Assembly: GCA_026075535.2 (NCBI GenBank)
Contig: AP026543.1
Span: forward strand, 3,720,001-3,784,000
Direction of reading: 5' to 3'
Origin: Tricholoma matsutake
Taxonomy: Eukaryota > Basidiomycota > Agaricomycetes > Agaricales > Tricholomataceae
Length of the DNA: 64,000 nucleotides
In this document: positions 46,138 through 64,000 of the stretch, piece after piece
Layout: every line of letters begins with the position of its first letter
Position numbering within the stretch: the first letter of the stretch is position 1
Program-made: the position numbers and the translations under genes
Notes under the pieces: model-generated
Seen by the model: only the letters and a program-made list of their open reading frames with translations
Told to the model about the DNA's origin: nothing
Databases searched by the model: none

Positions 46138-46989
46138 TAGTGTTGAAGGGTCCAGTCCATAGGACCAAAAAAAAGACCAAAATTGGACTGAATTGGACTG
46201 GAAAAGACTGGACCAGTGGTCTATTTATGGACTGGTCTTTTGAAGTCCAGTTAGCAGTCTTTCCATTTTGAAAAATGTTGTAAAACCGAAAAAAAAAAAA
46301 AAAAAAAACCAGTCTAAACTGGTTAGGACTGGTTTTATTGTGGGAACATATATTGGACCATGTTCCCACATGAAATCCACTGAATTTGACCACTGGTTCA
46401 TAAAAAATGGGTAAGAATTGAGCAAGATATAACCAAATCTATTTTTGTATGAGTATTTTGTCATATCAGATTGATCTTCATTTCATCTTACTGGTATGTT
46501 GATCATTTGCTTGATTCTATTAATGAACATAGGACTAACATGTATAATAATACTCCCACCATTTGTCAATGCATGCTATGCATCACATAATTTATGCTTG
46601 TCACATTACATTTCTTGGTGTTCAGCATGAGTCATTCAGTAGATGTATTTTTATATTGATCATAGCCAAGTCAAATCTTAATGACATGTCTTAAAAGTTG
46701 GCCCAAACGATGGGGACTTACAATTTCTATCCGTCCATACAATGGTTATAAGGTCCATATAATATTTGTTAAGATACATATGGGTTATATTAGTATGACA
46801 AATTTCACAACAAAACATTGGTCTGAACCAGTCTTAACCAGTCTTTTTTGGTCTTTTAACCAGAAAGGACCAGTCCTAGGTGGTCCAGTTCAGTTCTAGC
46901 AGTATCTGGATTGGTCCTGGACCAGTTTAAGTTGCAGTCTTTCCATTTTTGGGTCAAAAAACCAAACTGGACTGGACCCTTAAACACTA
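46138..46989. mobile_element. hAT-like MITE, family TAGTGTTTA, copy 3
   Basis: 852 bp with perfect 8-bp duplication TACACCAC (46130-46137 and 46990-46997). Ends are TAGTGTTGAAGGGTCCAGTCC and, on the other strand, TAGTGTTTAAGGGTCCAGTCC. Many TTGGACTGG/ACTGGTC motifs near both ends resemble transposase-binding subterminal repeats. A run of about 19 A at 46290-46308. Non-coding. Confidence 0.9.
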
Positions 46990-46997
46990 TACACCAC

Positions 46998-47345
46998 CTA
47001 TCCCACTCCATTCTCATGCTTCAATCTCTCCCCTCATCCTTCTGGGCACTCCTAAAGTGTAGGGAAGGAGCACAGGGCAGACAGAGCAGAGGGTGGATGG
47101 GAGTCCTACTAGATGATGATACAAATGAGGATGTCCTTGAATGATAGAGGCAGATGATGCCAAGAGTGGTGAGAGCATGGAACAAGACTGGAATACTGTG
47201 GCAGGTCCAGGATTGTGCATCTTGGTGATAGGTACAAAAAGGGGAGGGCTGATGGGAGTGAGCAAGAATGTATCTGGGACACACACATCACTCACTCCTT
47301 GATGTAATACACTCTCCTACCTATGTGTACCTATGATTGGGGCCC
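46998..47345. other. Spacer between two MITEs, no gene supported
   Basis: A CT-rich stretch with an ORF-like - strand reading (47295-47014) of unremarkable composition. It may be decayed EEP-RNase H or other transposon sequence. Nothing recognisable. Confidence 0.4.
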
Positions 47346-47725
47346 TAGTGTTGCCATGGCTTAAGCTGACTTAAGCCGAGGTTTTTTGCTATCTTGGGAA
47401 ATAAATTATGTAAAATTGCCAAAATATTTGAGGAGCTAGATCCCATCAAAAGCCAAGGGGTCCTCTGCCAACTCTAAGTGATCGGAGAAGCCATTCCTGA
47501 GATATTTAAATGGCTTTGAAATGGCTCTGAAATGGCTTGGCTTGAGCTGTTTCAAAGCCACTTAAATATCTCGGGAAAGGCTTCTCCGATCACTTAGAGT
47601 TGGCAGAGGACCCCTCGGCTTTTGATGGGATCTAGCTCCTCAAATATTTTGGTAATTTTACGTAATTTATTTCCCAAGATCACAAAAAACCTCGGCTTAA
47701 GTCAGCTTAAGCTGTGGCAACACTA
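47346..47725. mobile_element. Foldback hAT-like MITE
   Basis: A 380-bp near-perfect inverted repeat: the left arm begins TAGTGTTGCCATGGCTTAAG and the right arm, read from the other strand, begins TAGTGTTGCCACAGCTTAAG. The arms of about 185 bp pair along their whole length and meet near 47535. Ends belong to the same family as 44863-45418. The flanks (GATTGGGGCCC on the left, GATTGGGC on the right) suggest a decayed 8-bp duplication. Confidence 0.85.
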
Positions 47726-48280
47726 GATTGGGCATTCTTTCTGTGCTTATTGTACTTATAGCAGACTCGGCTCTCCCTCTTTTCTTCATCTCTTCAATCC
47801 CATCTGTTCCAGGAATCTGATATGTATCTCTATGGTCCCGTGTTGCCTCCTGACTTATCCCCATGTCATTTTCCTCCTTTGATGTTATGAAAGTCTCAAC
47901 AATGAAGTGAGAGGGAATGTCAGGAAACTCACCACCTCCTGTTGCCAAGGACATGTTCAGCTGCAAAATGAGCAAGAGCATTGTATTTCCAGATTGTTCT
48001 AGGTTGTCCTGAAAGTCCTTCTGGGCAGATTGGGCAGATTATTGGGACATTGGTGCATGGAGAAGTGTTAGAATACTGGGCAGCTTTGGCATACATCGTT
48101 TTTGTATAATGATATGAGCAGCTTGAGGAGATATTGCATACCATCTTTCAGTGACAGTGAATCTTCAACATCTCTGAATGTACACAGGATGTGTCTTCCT
48201 ACATGATTTCTCATATGAGTCATATCCTTGAGCTTGGTTTTTGTTGTACAAAAATAACATTCCAGTCTCATGGCCTTCAA
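47726..48280 (-). pseudogene. C-terminal zinc-finger fragment of a P-like transposase, copy 2
   Basis: Complement-strand pieces read CYFCTTKTKLKDMTHMRNH with GRH (a C2H2-type finger), then SPCTNVPIICPICP with WKYNALAHFAAEH (second finger), then FITSKEENDMGI and PGTDGIEE. In the Agaricomycete family I recall, these segments form the extreme C-terminus of the protein whose core is at 33300-34300. Frames change between the pieces, so it is broken. It marks the right edge of the transposon island. Confidence 0.5.
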
Positions 48281-49276
48281 AATTTTTGACAGTCAAATGG
48301 ACAGGAATACAGGTCAAGAGTTCAGTTCCAAATGCTATGCATCTTACAGAAGGGTTCCCAGAGCATGTTGCTGCAGCCTTAGATGCTCATTTTAGGCATG
48401 TTTATATAATGGCAGCAGAATTGGTGAGGGGCAATATTGATATCTCCATCTTGAGTATTTTGTAAAACCATCTTGGGGATCTGTTCCCCTCTCATCAAAA
48501 CAAGCATTTTTGGCTAGAGGAATAAGAAATCGGATAATTTCTCAAAGCTCGAGTTTTAATTCTACAAAACCAGTGGTAAGCACACTGCACCAAACAACGT
48601 TGTAGAGAACTTTATTTTATTTTTTAGATTACTGGCTCTTGATGTCATATCATATCAAGTTGAAGGACTTGCCACCTTGGCACGCGGGACTACGTTCGTT
48701 GAGCTGAAGAAAATGATCTCCATAAACCACAACTACTAAAATTTCCAGCTGTTTAGAAACTCGTAAAATCTATTTTGCTTCAGTCGCCGGCTTTCCCTGA
48801 GTTCATTTTAACCATGACATTGGGAAGCACAACGGCAGATCTATTCACCTTGACTAATGCCCAAAGCCCATAAGCTGTCGCAAACATGCTGACACAATAT
48901 CCAGCACCGTAAAGCCCTGCAAAGCTGCCAGTCAGGATGGGAGTTCAACAAGGCGATATGTTCTGACCAAGATAGAGCTGAGATCTGGGCAAACGGCGCA
49001 TGATCGGTCTATGGTCATTCTGAAGCACAAATGAATGAATAAGGGTCGGACGTTACACCAAGATGGTTCGGCGTACCTGGATAATCTTCTGCTTCTCAAG
49101 GATGCGATTAGGTTCTGTTCACAAGAAGTTAGAGATACGCCATGAATGCACCGTATAGACGCGTACTGTCGTATAGAGGTGACAGAAGCATGGTGGAAGT
49201 CAAGAAATGTGTTGAGAACGGGTGGTCAACGGGAAGTTGCGGAGTTTGTGTCCGAGACGGTCACAGCCGTCCAACC
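48281..49276. other. Island border and upstream region of YAF9
   Basis: A 74-codon + strand ORF (48241-48465) contains VPNAMHLTEGFPEHVAAALD, which looks protein-like but which I cannot place. From about 48800 the sequence has the CpG-richer look of host DNA. No clear TATA box or other element was found before the YAF9 start. Confidence 0.4.
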
Positions 49277-50214
49277 ATGTCCACCGGAGAACGGGTTCGT
49301 GTCAGAGTATGCTCGTCTATTTCTACATCGTCTATCTATTCTACTCTCATTTCCGTGTCCTAGGGTCTGAGCATATATCGGCCAATAATCTATGGAAACA
49401 CTGCTACAGTTCTGACACAGAAAGATCGGGATACTCTTTCATCCCCTGACCACACGCACAGATGGACCGTCGCTGTCCGCAGCTCTGCATCTGCGCCGGA
49501 TTCTGATGAGGTTGGCGGAGCTGACGATATCAGTCACTTCATAAAACGGGTTACTTTCAAGTTGCATGACACCTACCCCAATCCATCGCGCAGTGCGCCA
49601 CCTTTTCTTCACATACCTCTTGCCACAATTGACATAGCCTACTAAGACATCGATAAACAGCCATTTGAAGTGTCTGAGACAGGGTAATGCAACATACTGT
49701 ATGGTTGTCTGTTTAAAACTCAAGAAATGATCTTAGATGGGGAGAATTCGAAATCCAAATCCGAATCACTTTCATATCAGAGTCCGGCGAGAAAGCAATG
49801 ACAATGTACCACCACCTCAAGCTCCACCCTTGGACAGCCCACGGCGAACCTGAGATTCCACCGCTGGACGTCGCCATCAAATGTGGCCCAGTGCATTCTT
49901 GGCAGTACGACGAAATAGTCTTCAACGACCCTTACCAAAACTTCTTGAACATTCTCATGGCTCACCCGCCGACGCCGTTGCCGAAGAGCAAGCGAAAACC
50001 TGTGCCTTTCCATCTAGCCCATCCAGGATCGCTAGAGGCTTCTCAAGGTGGTACACCCGAGTTTACTGCGTTGATGGAGAAGGAAGAAGCAGATAGGCTT
50101 GAGGAAGCAAGACAGTCAGTTATTTCAGAACAGGAGCGATGGCGAACCATGCTGATCGAGAAGGAGAAAGAGTTGGATAAGTTACAAAAGCAGTTGGCAG
50201 CTGCAAGTTCATAG
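49277..50214 (+). CDS. YAF9: YAF9-like YEATS domain protein (SWR1/NuA4 subunit), 257 aa
   Basis: Four exons: 49277..49306, 49364..49592, 49647..49683 and 49737..50214, total 774 nt. The first exon gives MSTGERVRVR and splices to GLSIYRPIIYGNTATVL, the classic YEATS opening. Later landmarks are THRWTVAVRS, DISHFIKRVTFKLH, PFEVSETGWGEFEIQIRI (the WGEF acyl-lysine-binding region), MYHHLKLHPW and YDEIVFNDPY. The C-terminus (about residues 205-255) is a Glu/Arg/Leu-rich coiled coil, as in yeast Yaf9. Such proteins read acylated histone tails in the SWR1 remodeller and the NuA4 acetyltransferase. Intron 2 uses the acceptor CTACTAAG at 49646, needed to keep NIDKQPFEV in frame. The gene converges on ATR with 88 bp between stop codons. 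Confidence 0.92.
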
Positions 50215-50302
50215 TATAAGTTAATGTGACTGTATTTGTTGTAGTATGCGCTGTGTAGATATATAATCGTCGGTATGAATTGTGGATATTCAATGGTATG
50301 AG

Positions 50303-58818
<8,516 letters not shown>

Positions 58819-58872
58819 TGCATGGGGAGAGGCGTTGTGCTTAGGTAATAAGTCATGAAAACAAGTGTACTA

Positions 58873-61800
58873 CTACTTTCTTCCTGCTCTTCTCTTTTCT
58901 CTGCTCTTTTCCCTCTCCATAGCCTTCTCTTCTGCTCTCTCACCCTCTATTGATCCAAATACCCGCTTCATCCGCTCATTATAAGCACGATCTCTCTCTC
59001 TCTGCTTCTCCTGCTCCACGCCAGCCAAGAATCGGGCATCTTTACGAAGTTCTCGAATTGCACCCTTCCTTTCTTGCTTGTATTGATTCCGCAGCTTGGC
59101 TGCCTCATTCCGCTCGTGATCAGGATCTTGATGGCGCAAGTAAGAAGAGGCATTCGCCTCGAATTTGGGTATATAGGATGGTATGGGTATCGGTTTGTGT
59201 GCCTGCAAAAGGAGGGGCTTCCGGCCTTGATGAGCGAATTTCAGAAGTCGCTCAAGCATGTCAATCAGTGTGTTTAACCGTGTCTGTGACGTATGTCAGG
59301 CGTGAAAAGCGAATGAATAAAGTATACTGACTTGAAGTCCGTCAATGATGTGTTTCTGATCTATATGTTGGAGGACTTCCGTGATAGGCTGGTACAATTC
59401 AATGAATCCGTCGAGACCTTTGTACATCTCTGCATATCTACCAAGAAGATCAAACGAGAGCCCAAGCAGGTCTGTCTTCGCTTGTTCAGTTGACTGTCCC
59501 GTAGAGAGCAACGTTCCGAGATCGGCTTTTCGAACGACCGGCACGTTTCGCTTCTTGTTACTAACCGTCAACAGTCTGCATCGTTCTGAACGGAAATCCG
59601 GCGACGGAAATGATCCTGGAAGTGAGGCAATCTCCTTATACTGATGAGGCGCAAGATGTAGTACAGCATTGACCAGGAAATTGACGGCCTCGGGAACGAG
59701 TCTTTTCGAAAGCGCTTCAAACTGAAGGAACAAAGTGCAAAGAAAAAGACCGCTTGCGATATCAGCCAGCGACCTCACGCGACATAGGCCGAGGTATGCA
59801 CCCATCAGGACACGGGTTGGTGAAATCACTGCATGATTCAAGTCGCTCGTAGACCACATTGAGCCAATAACGCGTAACAACGACAGTTCTGGAAGCCCAG
59901 GCCACGTTCTGGCTTCGACATCTGAAGCACCCCGAGAAAGACCACGCTTCAGGTTTTTATACATCAGAGAAAGTTTCTCAACGAAACACTCTGCCGACTT
60001 GACTGGATATGCTTGCGTTAGCGCGTTGAGATGAAGCAAAAGAGAAGACAGGAGCGTATATCGTGGCGTAGGGGGGGATGTGATGTACAAGATGTGGTCA
60101 ATGAGGACCGCCGTTAGTGTCTGAACAAAACGGAACTGAGTTCACATTGCGTCGAAGATGTGAAACACGTACCTGTAGTTTGAACTTGTTTTCCGGCGCT
60201 AGACTAGTGTGATACAGCGTTCGAATACGGTGTACGACGGTTGGAACATCCTTGTCTTCAACATCTTCAACAAGTTCCAAAAAAATTTCGTGCGATGAAG
60301 GGCATGGAAATGTGAATGGTAAATCCTTGCCCGGAACACTCTGGCTTTGAGATTTTGCCTTGAAAGGTTTGGTGGGGACAAGATCCTCGTGTTCGCCTTC
60401 TTCGCCTTCTGAGTCTTCCACAGACTCAACATCGTTCGACTCTCCCTCGCTCTCTGCTCCGCTTGACGTTTCCTCTTCATCGTCATTCTCTCCGGCGTCG
60501 CCGTCCTTCCCCCCCTCCTCGTCAGAATGCACCCCCACATTCTCATCTAGCCCAGCTCCAAGACCATTCCACTCAGTGTCTTCGAAATCATCCTCCAGAT
60601 CATCTCCACCACGCTTCCGTTTCCGCCGCGATATCACCTCATCCTCGCTTTCACTTTCATCCAAACCTAACATCCTTTTCCTACGCCGTCGTTCAGCTTT
60701 CTCCAGAGCCTCTTTCTCCTCCAAGGCCAGCTCTTCCTCTGTCTTCGTTCTGTCCTTTGGCTTGGCTCTCTTGTCATAGACAAGCTCACGAACGTGCTGA
60801 TCGTAGTCCACATCTTGGGGCTCGGGCGTAAGTTGGGGTGCAGCTGGCTCCGAACGCAAACCATGACCAAGCGGTATGGAGTTGGCGCCAGTGGATGACG
60901 GGTCAGGAGCATAGATGAGGTGACGAAGCGAATCGAAATCTACGTCCAGCTCATGTCGGAGATTTTCCTCTTGTTCTTTCTCCGTCTGCCTGAGAAGCTA
61001 TGGAAGTTTAGACAAGGAAAGAAGTGAGAAAAGAAAAGAACGAACCTTGTGCATCTTACTTTTCGCAATAACCTCTGACATGACTTCAGCTTTACTTCTT
61101 TTCCTCGCAGGCTACAAGTAAAGAGTTTTAGATGGAAACAATCCGCAACATATTCTGACCAACCTCAACGTTTTCGTCTTCTTCGTCATCATCGAAGCCT
61201 CCGAAGTGCGTTTTCTTCACGATATCTGCATCAATCTGGTCTTGCAGAATTGTTATAGATCTGAGGAATAAGATGATTATTGTCCACTTAATACATACCT
61301 TTTTCTTGCTCATCGTCATCCAGACCCAGTCCTACATTATCAAAGTCGTCGAGTTTGGATAAACTTTGACCATAATGTGTCAGTTCATCCTCGTCTTCCA
61401 AGTTGAACGCTACGCCCTTTGATGCTCTCTGTCGCTCTCTCGTGAATCGCTCTAGCATCCGCTCTTCCAAACTCATAGAAGGATCATTTTCACCAAACCG
61501 CCGATCCACAATCCCTCCAGCACGATCTCTCTCTTGAAACTCCTTCAGAAGGGTTTTCTTCCGCTGAACAAACGAATTAGATCCATCCTTCGCATCATTC
61601 CAATAACCCACCTGTTCAATACCAGCCTGTTTACTCTGAGCTGGCTTCCCCGTAACTCCCTTCAACTTCCGCCCACCAATATCATACTTCAATTTTGTGA
61701 CCTTTACATCAAAAGGGTTCAACCGTTGATGGATTTCCTGGAGCTTCGCCGCTGTCTTGTCCTTGTCTTTTTCAACCGCGCTGGATCGTTTCCGTTTTTT

Positions 61801-61878
61801 GCCTTGTGTCTTGTTTCCTGTTACCCCGGCTTTTGAGAGGGCAGATTTGAGCTGGGTTAGTTGAGAACCCTTCACCAT
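58873..61878 (-). CDS. NOP14: Nucleolar protein NOP14 (small-subunit processome)
   Basis: Multi-exon gene on the complement strand. The start is ATG 61878, giving MVKGSQLTQLKSALSKAGV; the longer ORF upstream has no conserved residues. Hallmarks follow: NPFDVKVTKLKYDIGGRKLK, QRKKTLLKEFQERDRAGGIV, DRRFGENDPSMSLEERMLER and GVAFNLEDEDELTHYGQSLS. A highly acidic stretch (GGKDGDAGENDDEEE and neighbours, 60590-60390) and KRK-rich basic patches are typical. The C-terminus has RNQYKQERKGAIRELRKDAR and ends in a basic tail KSREKRRAGRK, with TAG at 58873-58875. Nop14 works in the nucleolus in 18S rRNA maturation and 40S assembly. The nonconserved insert at residues of the first exon (VGYWNDAKDGSNSF) is an unspliced intron in the raw translation. 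Confidence 0.93.
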
Positions 61879-63919
61879 CGTTGACTGAACTTTGCTAAGC
61901 CAAAAAAATTGTGACATCATCTGTTACATGTCATGCATGTCATGTGCGACGTGTTCCTACACGTGCTGCAATTCCCGTGTCTACCGGGGCACGCAACTGG
62001 CACGCGTCCTGTATACGTAAAACTACAGTTCTCGCTCTCGACCTGTCTAAAACACCTTCCATATTAGATCATACAAGTACTTACTGATGTATAGCAAGCC
62101 CGCTCGTTACGAGGCTCCGACGTTTATAAGTTGCAAATTGCAACACACACTATGCCTCGAAATCCCGACTCTTATCGAAGCAAGAAACTATTACGGGCAG
62201 CTCGTTTGCTTCAACTTTCTGATTACTATTTTACGAGACAATAATCCTTAAGGTCTTGTGAACAGATTGGGCAAGTCAGTTATTAGCTGGATGCAGAACG
62301 GGTCGCCGCTTGACGATTGGCCCAGAGACTCGGAAATTCACCCAGCAGTAATAACTCACCCAGATTGAATTCTCCCGAGATAAAAGCTGAGGACTGCACG
62401 CCGCCAAGTCTTCACAAGGCGGGTACATAGGCTGCAATCTTTGTACCCTCAAACCATAGCTTGTTAATTGCTGCCGACTCGGGGAATTATCTGGAATTAT
62501 CAAATTGGAAGTCGGGCAACGATGACGGGTATCCGAAGATCCAACCCGGCCGCCAACAGTGTGAATTCGATCGAAGAGCTTAGACGTGAGTCACGTGACC
62601 ACCGCTGACCAACACAAATTCTCCTCATGATGTGGCGTCAAAGAAAATAGGTTGACAAAGCCGTTAGAGAGTAATTGCCAAGCCGCGTGAATTCGGCTCG
62701 TCATTAACAACTGCGTCAATTTTTAAGATAATCGATATCTCCGGACTGTGGCGGTACATAAATTTATCATTGACGCCTGAATATTGTGAAAAGTAGATAC
62801 ATACTGGTTCATGACGATTCGATGACATATCCTCAGTACACGCTTGGACTCTGCAGAGTAAGAGTGAAGGTATCTCCTCGACCTGCAAACGACGTCTTGC
62901 CAAAAGTTTTACCCGTCGAGACTTGAAATGAGTACGTGACGAAGATGATGCACATCAAAGCAATAAAAATGAGCCGTTGATGCTTTCGAGACATGGTTAC
63001 CAGAGCTATGCCCGTTAAGTATCACTGGAACTTGCCTTGCCCTGCCTCGTACGTTACTAACGCAGACCACGAAGGCAAACGATAAGGGGTAACACGGGCT
63101 GGGCGAATTTGCGTACTATTACTAAATGGCCTACCAGTGAAAATTATTCCGCTGAATCCCTTCGCTTTTCACTAGTACGAGATCTGGGAAAGCAAATAAG
63201 GATCAGAGTGGCGATGTCCTAAGGTCATACTTACCACCGGCAGGTAATGCGAGGACTTGCGAGACCGATAACGTTATGAACACAATAAAGCACGATCGAG
63301 TGGGCCAGTATTCTGCACATGCGACACAAGCTGCCAGTAAAACCTCTAGTGTTACCAGAAATACTATAGATGGGAGGGTTGGAGCACTTGACGGCTGTAA
63401 CAGTGTAAGCGGATCGGACAAATGCATGGCGTGTGACATCTTGGACTCTGGCATCTGGCAGTGACCACAGGAGCAACGCTTCTCATGCCCGTCATGATAC
63501 CCAAACCCAACCATATTGAACAACCAAGTATGTCGACCATATCTAATATGTCCATGATTTCGATCTGCGCGACGGCCTTGGACGTATGTGAGTATGTTTA
63601 TGGTGATGGCATCACCCCGTTCGACGCGATTGCTCGGTTTTACGAAACAAATGCCAGTGAGTGCTTCAATCACTCATGTCCTTCCGTATACTTATCACGT
63701 ACATTCCTCAAGTGTAAGTTGATGTTGTCGAAGTCTGAATATTATCTATTTACCGGAATGCTGGTTCAAGCTATGAAAATCCATTCCTTACTGCAACCTC
63801 CCGATCCGTAATAGCAGATATTCATCGGATGACAAGACAATTAAGTACTGTTGACATACCCAGACCACTCGCCATGTTTTGCACACTGTTCGGGTTGAGA
63901 TTACCCCCAAGCCTTCACG
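61879..63919. other. Intergenic stretch with no supported gene
   Basis: Upstream of NOP14. Several 60-156 codon ORFs on both strands (for example 63673-63203 - and 63461-63811 +) overlap each other and share no recognisable motif. No tRNA, terminal repeat or transposon motif was found. The left part probably holds the NOP14 promoter; the right part holds the 5' region of the gene starting at 63920. Confidence 0.45.
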
Positions 63920-63991
63920 ATGCTGGCCCGCTTTTCCGAGGTTTACGCGTTTGGACGGAAATCGGTGACATCTGCGAGAATGAAAGCTTCG
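63920..63991 (+). CDS. First exon of a + strand gene continuing past the window
   Basis: ATG at 63920 opens 24 codons, MLARFSEVYAFGRKSV and TSARMKAS, ending exactly at a strong donor GTGAGT (63992). The peptide is rich in Arg, Ser and Ala with one acidic residue, as in mitochondrial targeting sequences. Product unknown. The call rests on a short exon and a good splice site only. Confidence 0.45.
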
Positions 63992-64000
63992 GTGAGTGAT

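Noticed and set aside
47014..47295. Overlapping - strand ORFs of 60-93 codons
   Set aside because: Three frames are open over the same CT-rich DNA and none shows a protein signature.
63203..63673. 156-codon - strand ORF, Cys/His-containing, partly hydrophobic
   Set aside because: Overlapped by equally long ORFs in other frames, no recognisable family, no convincing splice partners.

Overview
The window looks like genomic DNA of a mushroom-forming basidiomycete (Agaricomycetes). The protein genes carry many short introns of about 50 bp with GT-AG borders and CTRAY-like branch points. The recognisable proteins are ordinary fungal housekeeping genes. The repeats are Ty3/gypsy chromoviruses, Ty1/copia elements, hAT-like miniature elements and a DDE transposase family known to me mainly from Agaricomycetes. 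The genus cannot be told from the sequence alone.

Layout. Positions 1-2070 hold two convergent host genes: the 3' end of a thioredoxin-fold protein (+) and a six-exon gene of unknown function (-). About 2.9-48.5 kb is one dense, multiply nested transposon island with no intact host gene. Positions 49.3-61.9 kb are a compact housekeeping block: YAF9 (YEATS subunit of chromatin complexes, +), an ATR/Mec1/Rad3 checkpoint kinase (-) and NOP14 (ribosome biogenesis, -). The last 2 kb is mostly empty and ends with the first exon of a further + strand gene.

The island can be read as layers. The oldest are DNA-transposon and related relics: two copies of a DDE transposase (2992-5690 and 12922-17097, -), two copies of an endonuclease/exonuclease/phosphatase plus RNase H gene (near 11.7-12.8 kb and 36.5-46.1 kb, +), and a large transposase-like gene resembling the P-element/THAP9 superfamily (about 27.97-36.37 kb, -, with a second C-terminal fragment at 47.7-48.3 kb). 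Into these jumped a copia element (6292-11721, target duplication GCTGG), two gypsy chromoviruses (21719-27960, CACAG; 38066-44112, GTGAT), a solo LTR of the second gypsy family inside the copia element (9233-9658, CAAGC), three small LTR elements that carry gag but no pol (3512-5260, TGCTG; 14116-15787, GATAT; 31696-33302, AGTAT), and a large LTR element with no gag or pol that carries a piece of a host dual-specificity phosphatase gene (17409-20837). hAT-like elements with 8-bp duplications are inserted throughout (14635-15113, 28486-29461, 35106-35932, 37039-44793, 44863-45418, 46138-46989, and 47346-47725 with a decayed duplication).

Two points stand out. First, nearly all stop codons that break the three pol-bearing elements are TGA where the family expects CGA arginine, and 10 of the 12 LTR differences in the copia element are at CpG-derived sites. 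This is the mark of cytosine methylation followed by deamination (or a RIP-like process at CpG). Second, several elements are unusual: stand-alone gag LTR elements, a phosphatase-capturing LTR element flanked by a 255-bp direct repeat instead of a 5-bp duplication, a fungal P-like transposase relic, an EEP-RNase H gene without visible reverse transcriptase, and an element built of eight hairpin repeats.
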